Source: a virus
Virus record (IMG/VR): IMGVR_UViG_3300009182_003299
Span: 1-27,420 of that record
Length of the DNA stretch: 27,420 nucleotides
Reading direction: 5' to 3' (one strand)
The notes below the pieces were generated by a model. It did no database searches. It saw nothing but the letters and a program-made list of their open reading frames with translations, and was not told the origin of the DNA. A program made the position numbers and the translations under genes. Shown one piece after another: positions 15,000-22,796 of this stretch (its first letter is position 1; each line of letters opens with the position of its first letter).

Positions 15000-16192
15000 A
15001 ACCAATAATAAAAAATATTGTGAGTGAAACATTTTGTCCACTTCCATGGATGCATTTAGCGACACATCCTGAAGGCAAAAGTACATTATGCTGTGTAAGT
15101 GATCACACTAATAATATGAGTGCAGCCAGAACCAACGGCAAGGTATTAAATTTAAATAAAAATAAAGTAGTTGAAATTGTCAACAGCGACTATTATATAA
15201 CCGTTCGTCAGCAAATGAATAATAACATCAAACCCGAATCATGTTTAAGGTGTTACCATGAAGAAAATATTCAGATAAAGAGCAAGCGACAATTAGAGTT
15301 AGACCGCTTTGGTTCCAAATACACCGATGATAACGGTTTGATAACGCCTAATATAAAATTCATTGAACTAAGATTAGGGAATTTGTGCAATGTACGTTGT
15401 AGAACCTGCAATCCCGCAAGTAGTACTCAATGGATAAGTGAGTACAGCAAATTACAAAATGAATTAACATTTGTAACTCATTACGACGGGAAAATAGATA
15501 CAGATTGGACACACTCGGACAGTTTTTGGGATGATTTGTTAGAGAATAGTAAACATGTTGAATTGATTTATATTAATGGAGGTGAACCTACTTTAGTAGA
15601 GAAACATTGGAATTATTTAGAAAGATTAATTGAACGTGGCTTGCACAAGCAAGTTAAGTTATGGTACAGCATTAATATGACCAATCTACCAGACAGGTTA
15701 TTAGACATATGGAAACAATTTAAAGAAGTAGAAATACATGCTAGCATTGATGATTTATACGAACGCAATGAGTACATTAGGAAAGGTACCAAGTGGATAG
15801 ATGTTGAAACAAATTTAAATAAATTAATTAAAAATAAATGGATTAATAGTAGTGTTACACAAACCATTAGTTGGATGAATATATATTATGTACAAGAATT
15901 TAAGGACTATTTTGATAAATTGGGTATGCGAGTACAACATAATTTAGTTCATGATCCTGAATTTTATAGTGTAAGCATCTTGCCATTAACTATAAAAGAT
16001 AAATTGATTAAAAGACTAGATAATTTTAATCATTTATTAGTCCAAATTTCTACCAATGTAAATAATGAACAATTTAAAAATGGAATTAAATACAATAATT
16101 GGTTAGACAACAATCGTAAAGAAAATTTTAACCAACTATTCACACCTTGGAGTTCAATTATAAATGACACATTTGATCAAAACTGGATTTGA
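14996..16192 (+). CDS. Twitch-type radical SAM protein 4, 398 aa
   Basis: Shortest of the four tandem paralogues. N-terminal auxiliary cysteines are C14 (ETFCPLPWMH), the pair C32-C33, and C83 and C86 (CLRC). The radical SAM site is C131, C135 and C138 (LCNVRCRTCNP), followed by NGGEPT. It is closest in layout to the 435-aa protein. Its start is in ATGA with the previous stop, and its 3' end overlaps the SGNH-like gene by 29 nt. It retains all cluster ligands and the SAM motif, so it is expected to be active. Confidence 0.85.
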   Translation: MKPIIKNIVSETFCPLPWMHLATHPEGKSTLCCVSDHTNNMSAARTNGKVLNLNKNKVVEIVNSDYYITVRQQMNNNIKPESCLRCYHEENIQIKSKRQLELDRFGSKYTDDNGLITPNIKFIELRLGNLCNVRCRTCNPASSTQWISEYSKLQNELTFVTHYDGKIDTDWTHSDSFWDDLLENSKHVELIYINGGEPTLVEKHWNYLERLIERGLHKQVKLWYSINMTNLPDRLLDIWKQFKEVEIHASIDDLYERNEYIRKGTKWIDVETNLNKLIKNKWINSSVTQTISWMNIYYVQEFKDYFDKLGMRVQHNLVHDPEFYSVSILPLTIKDKLIKRLDNFNHLLVQISTNVNNEQFKNGIKYNNWLDNNRKENFNQLFTPWSSIINDTFDQNWI

Positions 16193-17012
16193 CTACGACG
16201 TATCAATTGAAACAGAATTTTCAGGAACTGATAACGCAGAATTGTATTATAAAAATAGATCTAAGTTTGGTCCATCTTGGGCATATTATCATCCAAACAT
16301 AACGTATAAGTTCAATTCTTTTGGGTATAGAATGAACAAAGAATTAGATGATATAGATTTTGATAATTATATTGCGTTCTTTGGTTGTAGTTTTTGTGTT
16401 GGTACAGGGTTACCGCTCGAAGATACATATGCATACAGAATATCAAAAGAACTAGATGTTGATTATATTAATGGGGCAATGGGCGGAGGATCTCCTAAAC
16501 TTGTTTTTAACAATTTAGTAACTTTATTTAAGAATGCACCTAAATTGCCTAAACACGTGATTATTAATTGGCCTCCCATTTATAGAACAATGTTTTGGTT
16601 TGAAAATTATACAACATTTTTTGGTCCAAACTTTTCTCCCAATCAAACTCCGGCATTTAAATATTGGGAAGATACATACAATAAACTATTAATACAAGAA
16701 ACTAATATTTTGAATGAATTTGATATAATTCAAAATAATATAAAAATGTTATGTGATTTTGCCGAAGTTCCGTTGTTTGAAATGTCTAGCAATCCGGGAG
16801 TTGGAAATAATGAAGAATTTTTTAAAAAATATAGTAGTGTACATCAAATCCGTATTTCAACAACTGACATAGTTGATCAAACCAATATCAAACAAGTAAA
16901 CTATGAGTTAGCAAGAGATGTCAGCGAATCTGGTACGCATCCTGGAATTTATCATCATCAAACAGTAGTAGACAAATTTTTAATGATTAACTCTATCAAA
17001 AAAAATTTATAA
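16164..17012 (+). CDS. SGNH hydrolase-like protein, 282 aa
   Basis: FFGCSFCVGTGL (72-83) is a block-I motif of GDSL/SGNH hydrolases in the GCS form, with S76 as the candidate nucleophile. NGAMGGGSP (103-111) fits block II, VIINWPP fits block III, and SGTHPG (256-261, H259) is block V. The usual catalytic Asp three residues before His is not in place (S256 there). D252 is the nearest Asp, so activity is uncertain. Family members remove or transfer acyl groups on sugars and lipids. The start lies 29 nt inside the previous gene, and I see no better one. Context suggests acyl editing of the same modified product. Confidence 0.7.
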   Translation: MTHLIKTGFDYDVSIETEFSGTDNAELYYKNRSKFGPSWAYYHPNITYKFNSFGYRMNKELDDIDFDNYIAFFGCSFCVGTGLPLEDTYAYRISKELDVDYINGAMGGGSPKLVFNNLVTLFKNAPKLPKHVIINWPPIYRTMFWFENYTTFFGPNFSPNQTPAFKYWEDTYNKLLIQETNILNEFDIIQNNIKMLCDFAEVPLFEMSSNPGVGNNEEFFKKYSSVHQIRISTTDIVDQTNIKQVNYELARDVSESGTHPGIYHHQTVVDKFLMINSIKKNL

Positions 17013-17037
17013 TGCAGAAAAGAATAAAGGATATAAC

Positions 17038-17181
17038 ATGGAAATTAATACAAATACAAATAATACAGATGCAGTATCATTGGATGAAACTTTAAAAAAT
17101 GATAAAATAAAAGCAGACAATGAAAAATTAGAAAGACGTTTAGAAGAATTAAGAAAACTTGATCCGTTTATATACAAATAA
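17038..17181 (+). CDS. Small coiled-coil peptide, 47 aa
   Basis: The ATG is preceded by AAAGGA with 6-nt spacing, and the ORF ends in TAA 8 nt before the next ATG, so spacing and ribosome site support a real gene. The product starts with an Asn/Thr-rich stretch, then a highly charged helix (KADNEKLERRLEELRKL) with heptad-like leucines, and ends DPFIYK. It has no Cys and no signal or membrane segment. It could be a small partner or assembly helper for its neighbours. A RiPP precursor is unlikely, because there is no Cys-, Ser- or Gly-rich core. Confidence 0.65.
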   Translation: MEINTNTNNTDAVSLDETLKNDKIKADNEKLERRLEELRKLDPFIYK

Positions 17182-17189
17182 GGAATAAA

Positions 17190-18134
17190 ATGATACATTG
17201 GGGAATTAATGCTCTTAATCATGGCAGCAGCATTGCCGTATTTGACAACGATCTTAAATTATTTGAGTTTAATAAAACAGACACTTTATATTTAGATTCA
17301 ATAACCCGAGCATTAGAATTTAGCAAACCGGATCGTATATTTTGGTATGAGCGTCCCTGGCTTAAAAAAGCAAGACAATTTTATGCTGGTCAGTATTCTG
17401 TTGCAATGGATCTTAATGAATTGCCTAATCGTTATCTTAAAACAATAGGATTGGGTGATGTTCCTATTACCTATACCCCGCATCATGGAAGTCATGCAGC
17501 AGCTGGTTATTATACAAGCCCATTTGATCACTGTGCTATAGTTGTCCTTGATGCTATAGGAGAATTTGAATGCGCAACTGTTTGGGAAGGTAACAATAAT
17601 AAGATGCGTAAAGTTTGGAGCCGTACCTATCCACATAGTCTTGGATTATTTTATAGTGCGTTTACTAAATTAATAGGGCTAGAGCCCATTAAAGATGAAT
17701 ACTTATTACAACAAATGTCATCCAACGGGGACCCTAACAGGTTTAAACATGCTGTGCAAAGGTATTTTGGTCAAGGTACGTTAAATTTAAATTATAACTT
17801 TCATAAAGGTGTTAATAACTGGCAGCTAGAAATCACAGACGAACAATGTAAATTTGATATCGCAGCAGCGGTTCAATTGGTATTTGAAGAACAAATTTCT
17901 CAAATTATGAATATTGCAAAAACTCGAACTAATGCAGATAATCTAGTATATATGGGTGGATGTGCGATGAACAGCCGTGCAAACTTAAATGTAGTTAAGC
18001 AATGGAAACATGTTTGGAGTTTGCCGAATCCGGGAGATCCGAGTAGTGCAATTGGTGCGGTATTATACCATACAAAAAATCGTATTTCTGATTATAACTT
18101 AGGCCTAGTCAAGCATATCAATATTTCTATATAA
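17190..18134 (+). CDS. Carbamoyltransferase N-terminal domain only, 314 aa
   Basis: It matches the Kae1-like N-terminal domain of the NodU/CmcH/TobZ family: a WGINALNHGSS start, HHGSHAAAGYYTSPF with the metal/carbamoyl-phosphate histidines, VLDAIGEFECATVW, and late YMGGCAMNSRANLN and NPGDPSSAIGA. The family is normally 500-600 aa with a C-terminal YrdC-like carbamoyl-transfer domain. Here the protein stops right after the N-terminal domain. The SMSS-like region EYLLQQMSSNG replaces the usual EGKxMGLA loop. A good AAGGA site precedes the ATG. Its 3' end overlaps the convergent methyltransferase gene by 30 bp. It may be a regulatory or partner subunit, or the stump of a gene cut at an operon junction. 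Confidence 0.75.
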   Translation: MIHWGINALNHGSSIAVFDNDLKLFEFNKTDTLYLDSITRALEFSKPDRIFWYERPWLKKARQFYAGQYSVAMDLNELPNRYLKTIGLGDVPITYTPHHGSHAAAGYYTSPFDHCAIVVLDAIGEFECATVWEGNNNKMRKVWSRTYPHSLGLFYSAFTKLIGLEPIKDEYLLQQMSSNGDPNRFKHAVQRYFGQGTLNLNYNFHKGVNNWQLEITDEQCKFDIAAAVQLVFEEQISQIMNIAKTRTNADNLVYMGGCAMNSRANLNVVKQWKHVWSLPNPGDPSSAIGAVLYHTKNRISDYNLGLVKHINISI

Positions 18135-18752
18135 TATTTTGCCTATGAGCATATACCTAGTACCTCGGTTATCTTCTAACTCATCCTCAAACAATACTTC
18201 ACTATTATCAGGCAATTGATTTTTAAACTCTTGTAAGGAGTGAACACAATTAATATGGCCTTCAATAGTATCCATATTATTTGATTGAAATGCAAAATAT
18301 GCATCAGATTTTAATTCTGTCCAAAATGGCCATTCTTTCATAGGCAACATATGCTCACATGATGTATTGATGAATAGTTTTGTATCGATATATCTTCCAC
18401 GAAATTTAGAAAAAATATCATCTGCAATGAAATCTATATTTTTGTAGTCTTTAAAAAATCTATTCTTGGCAATTTTTAAAGCAGCATCATCTAAATCAAT
18501 ACCAGTAACTCTTTTTACTTTGTTTGCTAATACAGGCATTAGTATGCTTCCGTACCAACAACCAAATATGATTACTTCGGATTCATTATCTAAAATATTC
18601 AATTGATCTAATTTTTCTAATAATTTTGTTTTTGAGTTGAATTGATTATCACTGAAAGAATCAATTATGTCGCTTCTTTCTGAATTTTTAATTTCCCGTA
18701 GTATTCTTCTAAATAAATTTAAATCAATAGTATTATTTTTTAAATCGATCAT
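18105..18752 (-). CDS. Class I SAM-dependent methyltransferase, 215 aa
   Basis: VIIFGCWYGSILMPVLA is the SAM-binding glycine loop in a G-C-W-Y-G form, followed by VTGIDLDDAAL with the acidic ribose-binding end of strand 2 and DFIADDIF for motif II. I place the start at the ATG at 18752, 2 nt after the carbamoyltransferase stop and 6 nt after an AGGA site. The frame reaches back to 18776, but that start has no ribosome site. It is the last gene of the long minus-strand operon. The acceptor is unknown; a sugar or the operon's product is the simplest guess. The 3' end overlaps the convergent truncated carbamoyltransferase by 30 bp. Confidence 0.8.
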   Translation of the reverse strand: MIDLKNNTIDLNLFRRILREIKNSERSDIIDSFSDNQFNSKTKLLEKLDQLNILDNESEVIIFGCWYGSILMPVLANKVKRVTGIDLDDAALKIAKNRFFKDYKNIDFIADDIFSKFRGRYIDTKLFINTSCEHMLPMKEWPFWTELKSDAYFAFQSNNMDTIEGHINCVHSLQEFKNQLPDNSEVLFEDELEDNRGTRYMLIGKILYRNIDMLD

Positions 18753-18753
18753 A

Positions 18754-20265
18754 CTATTTCCTAATGACATAATCATTAATTACTAACATATCTAACCCGC
18801 ATTTTTTAAAGGTGTTTACTGCATCAATTGGAGTTTCAACTACGGGTTCTTGACAATTAAAACTGGTATTCAGCAGCATAGGAATTCCTGTGATTTTATA
18901 AAACTCATTTATTAAATTGTAATAGTGTTTGTTAAAGTCTTTACTAACAGTTTGAATTCTTGCTGTACCATCTACATGAGTGACTCCTGGTATCTTATCT
19001 GAAGTTACAGGCATGATGCGAGACATATACGGACTAAGTTGATTTGTATCAAAATATTCTTTATAATATTCCTCAAGGACACTAGGGGCAAATGGTCTGA
19101 AGTCTTCGCGTAGTTTAATTTTTGAATTAATAATATTCTTAATGTTTGGATTTCTAGGATCGGCTAGTATGCTTCTATTTCCCAATGCTCTATTGCCGCT
19201 TTCACTCTTTCCCTGATACCAACCGATTATTTCACCGTTTGCAATGGCATGAGCAGCTTTTTTATAAACTTCATCCATGGATATTTGTTGATATTTTAAA
19301 TTATCAAATATACCAATATCTACTAAATGCTCTTTTCCAGAATATACTGTAGGTACTCGAATACTCTTGTTTAAAATATAATCGGCATGCATATAAGCAC
19401 CTATCGATTGTCCTTCGTCTCCAGCAGCAGGAGGAACATGTACATTTGAATAGTGTTTGGTCAATTCTTCGTTCATATATCCATTATAAGCAACTCCCCC
19501 TGCAACACATATATTATTTGATGTTTTAAGAGGATACACAAATTTTTTAATCAACTCAATTGTAGCGTATTGTAAAGTAAATGCTACATCTTCTTTAGGA
19601 ATCTGTTTTATTATATCTAACGCTCCATCGGGCAATCGGTGATTGGGATTTTGTAAATATTGTTCAATCATGCTATGGATTTGTTTATCGTATTTTCCAA
19701 ATCCTACCAATCCCATAGTCTTCCCAGCACCTAAATATCCAAAACCTATATCCTGAGATAGTCTATTCCATAGTCCACCTATTGATATTTTTTCAGACAG
19801 GTCAGTAATTGTACCGTGTTTATCAACAAATATACAATTGAATTGCCATCCTCTACCATCTATTGCTAATATATCAGATTCATTAAATCCTGAACTTAAA
19901 AAAGCATATGCTGCATGACTTTGGTGATGATCAATATAATAATAATGTTCATTATGTAATCTATCCCAAAGATTCTTTGGTTTGAATGATAAAAAACTTG
20001 TATCTGGTAATGTTTCCTTAAGAAGATCCAAAACAAACTCCTGTCCTAAATTAGAAACAGTGAATGCAAAAACATTATGTTTATTAGCTTTTTTATAATT
20101 AGGCAAAAAATACTCAAGAAAAAATTCTCTACTATATGTAGGATCGTGTGGATTTAATCGATTAAGATTATTTTTTCTTCTGGTATATCTCTCTATTTGA
20201 TTATGAAATTCGCCGTCAAATGTGTTATGATCGTGAATATTCACTGCTACTGCAAAAATTTTCAT
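18754..20265 (-). CDS. Carbamoyltransferase (NodU/CmcH/TobZ family), 503 aa
   Basis: Both domains are present. The N-terminal Kae1-like domain has HHQSHAAYAF (113-122), IDGRGW (135-140), GAGKTMGL (179-186), VAGGVAYNG (254-262) and PPAAGDEGQSIGA (278-290). The C-terminal domain starts near 325 and has WYQGKSESGNRALGNRSIL (349-367), REDFRPFAPSV and LNTSFNCQEPVVETP. The family moves a carbamoyl group from carbamoyl phosphate, through a carbamoyl-adenylate made with ATP, to a hydroxyl of a sugar or antibiotic. The N-terminus lacks the usual GI-x-[AG]-x-HD opening and reads VAVNIHDHNTFDGEF instead. The gene starts in TAATG at the radical SAM stop. It is the complete counterpart of the truncated protein at 17190-18134. 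Confidence 0.88.
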   Translation of the reverse strand: MKIFAVAVNIHDHNTFDGEFHNQIERYTRRKNNLNRLNPHDPTYSREFFLEYFLPNYKKANKHNVFAFTVSNLGQEFVLDLLKETLPDTSFLSFKPKNLWDRLHNEHYYYIDHHQSHAAYAFLSSGFNESDILAIDGRGWQFNCIFVDKHGTITDLSEKISIGGLWNRLSQDIGFGYLGAGKTMGLVGFGKYDKQIHSMIEQYLQNPNHRLPDGALDIIKQIPKEDVAFTLQYATIELIKKFVYPLKTSNNICVAGGVAYNGYMNEELTKHYSNVHVPPAAGDEGQSIGAYMHADYILNKSIRVPTVYSGKEHLVDIGIFDNLKYQQISMDEVYKKAAHAIANGEIIGWYQGKSESGNRALGNRSILADPRNPNIKNIINSKIKLREDFRPFAPSVLEEYYKEYFDTNQLSPYMSRIMPVTSDKIPGVTHVDGTARIQTVSKDFNKHYYNLINEFYKITGIPMLLNTSFNCQEPVVETPIDAVNTFKKCGLDMLVINDYVIRK

Positions 20266-21089
20266 TATAAATTCTTTTCTGCTTCAATTATTTTAAGTAT
20301 TTGTGTTTTTCGAAATTCTGGTCTAGGAGGAATGATGTCGTAACAAGTTTCGCAATATTTTTCAAATTCAAATAATTTAAAAGTCATCATCTTGTCTATA
20401 TTTTCTTTCGTTACATCAAATTCTTTTGAGCCATTGATAACTTTTCTACTACAATGTCGTATTTTTTGTATTTCAAAATCAAAAACAGGAACTAATGGAA
20501 ACTTCGCGCATATTCTTCTATCTATTTCCGGTGCTTTTTCTTTAAACTCGAAACTAGGAGATCTAGAGTTGTATTCTTTAAACTCGGTATTTTCATGATC
20601 GATCATCCACAAATCATATTTTTCTCTGTATTTAAAATAGTTAGGTGTTTGAATAATTAAATTATAATTGTTCTTATTATTTTCTTCAAGAAATTCGTAA
20701 TTTCCTAACTTTTCAATTTTGTCTTCATAAAAATCAAGAACCAAATGTTCGATGTATATTATCTCCGGATCTTCTAGAATCCACGGATAAAATTTTCTCA
20801 CTAAAGAATTTGATAAAACTTGTATAATAAAGTTTGGATATTTTTTAATTTCATCAATTACTTCTTTAAGATTTTTAATGAGACCGGGCTCGCCTCCAAG
20901 CAAGCAAATTCTTGTTTTATAAGGACTTAGATATTCGAGAGTCTTTCTTAAGAAATCCATATCTACATTTAAATTTCTCATCTCAAGCGTCCACGCTGTG
21001 CAATAATGGCACGACTTATTGCATGACTTTGACAAATAAAAATCAACGGTTAGATAGTCTGAACTTTTTAAATCTTTTAATGTTAACAT
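20265..21089 (-). CDS. Radical SAM protein with C-terminal auxiliary-cluster cysteines, 274 aa
   Basis: The radical SAM cluster site is C23, C27 and C30 (SCNKSCHYC), and LLGGEPGL (63-70) is the SAM motif. The protein is short. C194, C213, C246 and C249 (with YCETCYD) form a late cysteine set with an 18-residue gap and a CxxC, like a reduced SPASM/twitch domain at the C-terminus. This is the reverse order to the four plus-strand twitch proteins, which carry theirs at the N-terminus. No ribosome site is evident 15 nt after the SPASM-like gene. Its stop overlaps the carbamoyltransferase start, so the two are probably made together. Substrate unknown. Confidence 0.8.
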   Translation of the reverse strand: MLTLKDLKSSDYLTVDFYLSKSCNKSCHYCTAWTLEMRNLNVDMDFLRKTLEYLSPYKTRICLLGGEPGLIKNLKEVIDEIKKYPNFIIQVLSNSLVRKFYPWILEDPEIIYIEHLVLDFYEDKIEKLGNYEFLEENNKNNYNLIIQTPNYFKYREKYDLWMIDHENTEFKEYNSRSPSFEFKEKAPEIDRRICAKFPLVPVFDFEIQKIRHCSRKVINGSKEFDVTKENIDKMMTFKLFEFEKYCETCYDIIPPRPEFRKTQILKIIEAEKNL

Positions 21090-21104
21090 ATAATTAATTT
21101 TCTA

Positions 21105-21449
21105 TTAGATATTTCTAACTTTTTCTACAGCACCACTATCAGGATTGATCCATGTATCTTTTCGAACCATATTAATATCGTCCTCTTTCACTCGGCATAC
21201 CGTCATACAAGCATCTGGTCCTTTATGATTTCTTAAATCTTCTTCAAAATCTTTCCATTCTTTTAAGGACACAATTTCATCTAAGGTTTCATAATCACTA
21301 ATTTTGCTCACTTCCATAAGTTTTTGAAATTTTGGATCATCAAGGGTATATTTGTCGTCGCAATGGCAACAAGGTAATAGATAACCAGTATTTGTTATTG
21401 CCATTGGAAAACGTTTAAAACACGCCGGATCTAATTTTATTTCACTCAT
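21105..21449 (-). CDS. Free-standing SPASM/twitch-like iron-sulfur protein, 114 aa
   Basis: Cysteines C10, C27, C28, C30, C81 and C85 lie in the order of a SPASM/twitch auxiliary-cluster domain: C...FP...IT-x-x-GYLLPCCHC, then SLKEW...DL before C-x3-C. There is no radical SAM core. The gene starts in ATGA at the stop of a radical SAM core gene that itself lacks this domain, so the pair looks like one enzyme split into two polypeptides. It would hold the auxiliary 4Fe-4S cluster in trans. It could also be an independent ferredoxin-like partner. Confidence 0.75.
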   Translation of the reverse strand: MSEIKLDPACFKRFPMAITNTGYLLPCCHCDDKYTLDDPKFQKLMEVSKISDYETLDEIVSLKEWKDFEEDLRNHKGPDACMTVCRVKEDDINMVRKDTWINPDSGAVEKVRNI

Positions 21450-22081
21450 CTCAGTTTTTCCATTCTATATTCTAGTCTAGTTGGCATTAACCAGTCATTA
21501 TTTCCGTTCCATCTAGAACTTTGTACAAGATAAAAACCTACTCCTACTTCTTTTGCTAACGCAATGGCAGCATCAATGCTATATTCATTATAACTAAAAA
21601 TGATATATTGCCATACTGGTTTATTAACCAAATACTTTTTTGACTCTACCATAATGTCAAATAATTTTGGACCATCTTGATTAATCCTATATGTTTTGCT
21701 TTCTGCAGGAAGACCGTCAATTGAAAATACCCATTGAGCATTTGGGTTAGCTTCGAATGCTTCTATGTACCACTCTTTAGATTTTGCTGATGATGCATTG
21801 TGTATTTCTGTCTCAATATCTGCCTCAAAGGACATTTTTAAAAGATTTATAAACGATCGATGATGAACAGGATCGGATAGTTGACCTTCGAAATTAATTC
21901 CCTTAAAAAATTTAAGAACTTTTTTAAAATTCTCTATGCTAAGGTCATTGCCCGGTACTTTCAATCCCTTATTTCTAAAATCGTATTGTCGTTGACATCT
22001 CGGGCATTCAAGAGGACACCGATTAGTTAAATCTATATTAACTCCTCGAATTTTTCCGTTAAAAAAATTATTATTTTCCAT
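21446..22081 (-). CDS. Radical SAM core protein lacking its own SPASM domain, 211 aa
   Basis: DLTNRCPLECPRCQRQ supplies C22, C26 and C29 of the CxxxCxxC site. FEGQLSDPVHH stands where SPASM-type enzymes carry G-x-GDP or GGEP. WVFSIDG and later beta-strand segments follow the partial TIM barrel. The protein ends at YRMEKLR without any C-terminal cysteines, while typical SPASM enzymes are about 350-400 aa. The missing part appears as the next gene, coupled through ATGA. Its own start overlaps the nitroreductase end by 11 nt. Confidence 0.82.
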   Translation of the reverse strand: MENNNFFNGKIRGVNIDLTNRCPLECPRCQRQYDFRNKGLKVPGNDLSIENFKKVLKFFKGINFEGQLSDPVHHRSFINLLKMSFEADIETEIHNASSAKSKEWYIEAFEANPNAQWVFSIDGLPAESKTYRINQDGPKLFDIMVESKKYLVNKPVWQYIIFSYNEYSIDAAIALAKEVGVGFYLVQSSRWNGNNDWLMPTRLEYRMEKLR

Positions 22082-22787
22082 TTATTGATACTTTTATAGT
22101 TTTATCTAGACTAGGAAATCTCCATTTTTCATCCAAGTTACCAGTTTGATATTCTTCTGTAATTTCTCGGTTTAAAGTTTCTGCATGAAGACGTCTATCT
22201 ACTCCAGTATTTTCATATCCCACTCCAACTAATAGTTTAACATCGCGATCGGATTTAATTATGTTGCGTACAATAGTTTGATCAAATGCCGAACATATTC
22301 CAGTCTTATAGTTAAGTAGAGTTGCTGCAAGAGTCAGTTGCCCAACGGATATACCTATTGAATAGTTTTTTTGTTCATTGTATATTGCAATGCTACCTTG
22401 GTCATCATTCTGTGCTAAAAAATGGGTTACTCCTCGCATAGGGCCGTCGTCGTCGGTGTAAACAAACAACGCATTTGCTAAGATTTGAGAATTATGTACA
22501 GCTCTGTTTTCATACATCCATTGTTCTCCTTTAGTTGGATCTAGAATTTCAGACAGGTGTTGTTTGTTTCCAAATGTAAATCGTTTAGTAGTATTATAAA
22601 TTTCTCTTATTATATCTCTATCTGTATAAACATGTAAAGAATAATGCGTTTCATTTTGTTTTGAAGGAGAATGAGTAGCAGCATATATTAAAGTCTCTAA
22701 ATCTTTGTCTTCTATATTTTTAGACAAATCGTAATTACGCTGTGCTCTTTGCGATGTATCCACTGCTTTTTTTATTTTATCATTCAT
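22071..22787 (-). CDS. Nitroreductase-like flavoprotein, type B, 238 aa
   Basis: SQRAQRNYDLS (12-22) and ATHSPSKQNETHYSLHVYTD (37-56) are the N-terminal FMN-binding elements of the nitroreductase fold. YSIGISVGQLTLAATLLNYKTGICSAFD is the dimer-core helix and glycine turn, and VGVGY is the final FMN-contact strand. I use the ATG at 22787. A GTG at 22796, right after the previous stop, would add three residues, and neither has a strong ribosome site. It shares the QRN-[YW]-[DN]-LS and PSKQ[NH]E signatures with the C-terminal domain of the 423-aa protein. Such enzymes oxidise or reduce small molecules with FMN. The substrate is open. Confidence 0.75.
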   Translation of the reverse strand: MNDKIKKAVDTSQRAQRNYDLSKNIEDKDLETLIYAATHSPSKQNETHYSLHVYTDRDIIREIYNTTKRFTFGNKQHLSEILDPTKGEQWMYENRAVHNSQILANALFVYTDDDGPMRGVTHFLAQNDDQGSIAIYNEQKNYSIGISVGQLTLAATLLNYKTGICSAFDQTIVRNIIKSDRDVKLLVGVGYENTGVDRRLHAETLNREITEEYQTGNLDEKWRFPSLDKTIKVSINGK

Positions 22788-22796
22788 ACAATACAC

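Noticed and set aside
17038-17181. RiPP precursor peptide for the radical SAM proteins
   Set aside because: The peptide has no Cys, few Gly and no hydrophobic or repeated core after a leader. It looks like a coiled coil.
17007-17222. Minus-strand ORF of 71 codons
   Set aside because: It is the shadow of the 47-aa gene and the start of the carbamoyltransferase gene, both of which have good ribosome sites.
18105-18140. Bidirectional terminator between the convergent operons
   Set aside because: The two genes overlap by 30 bp, and no stem with a T-run is visible there.
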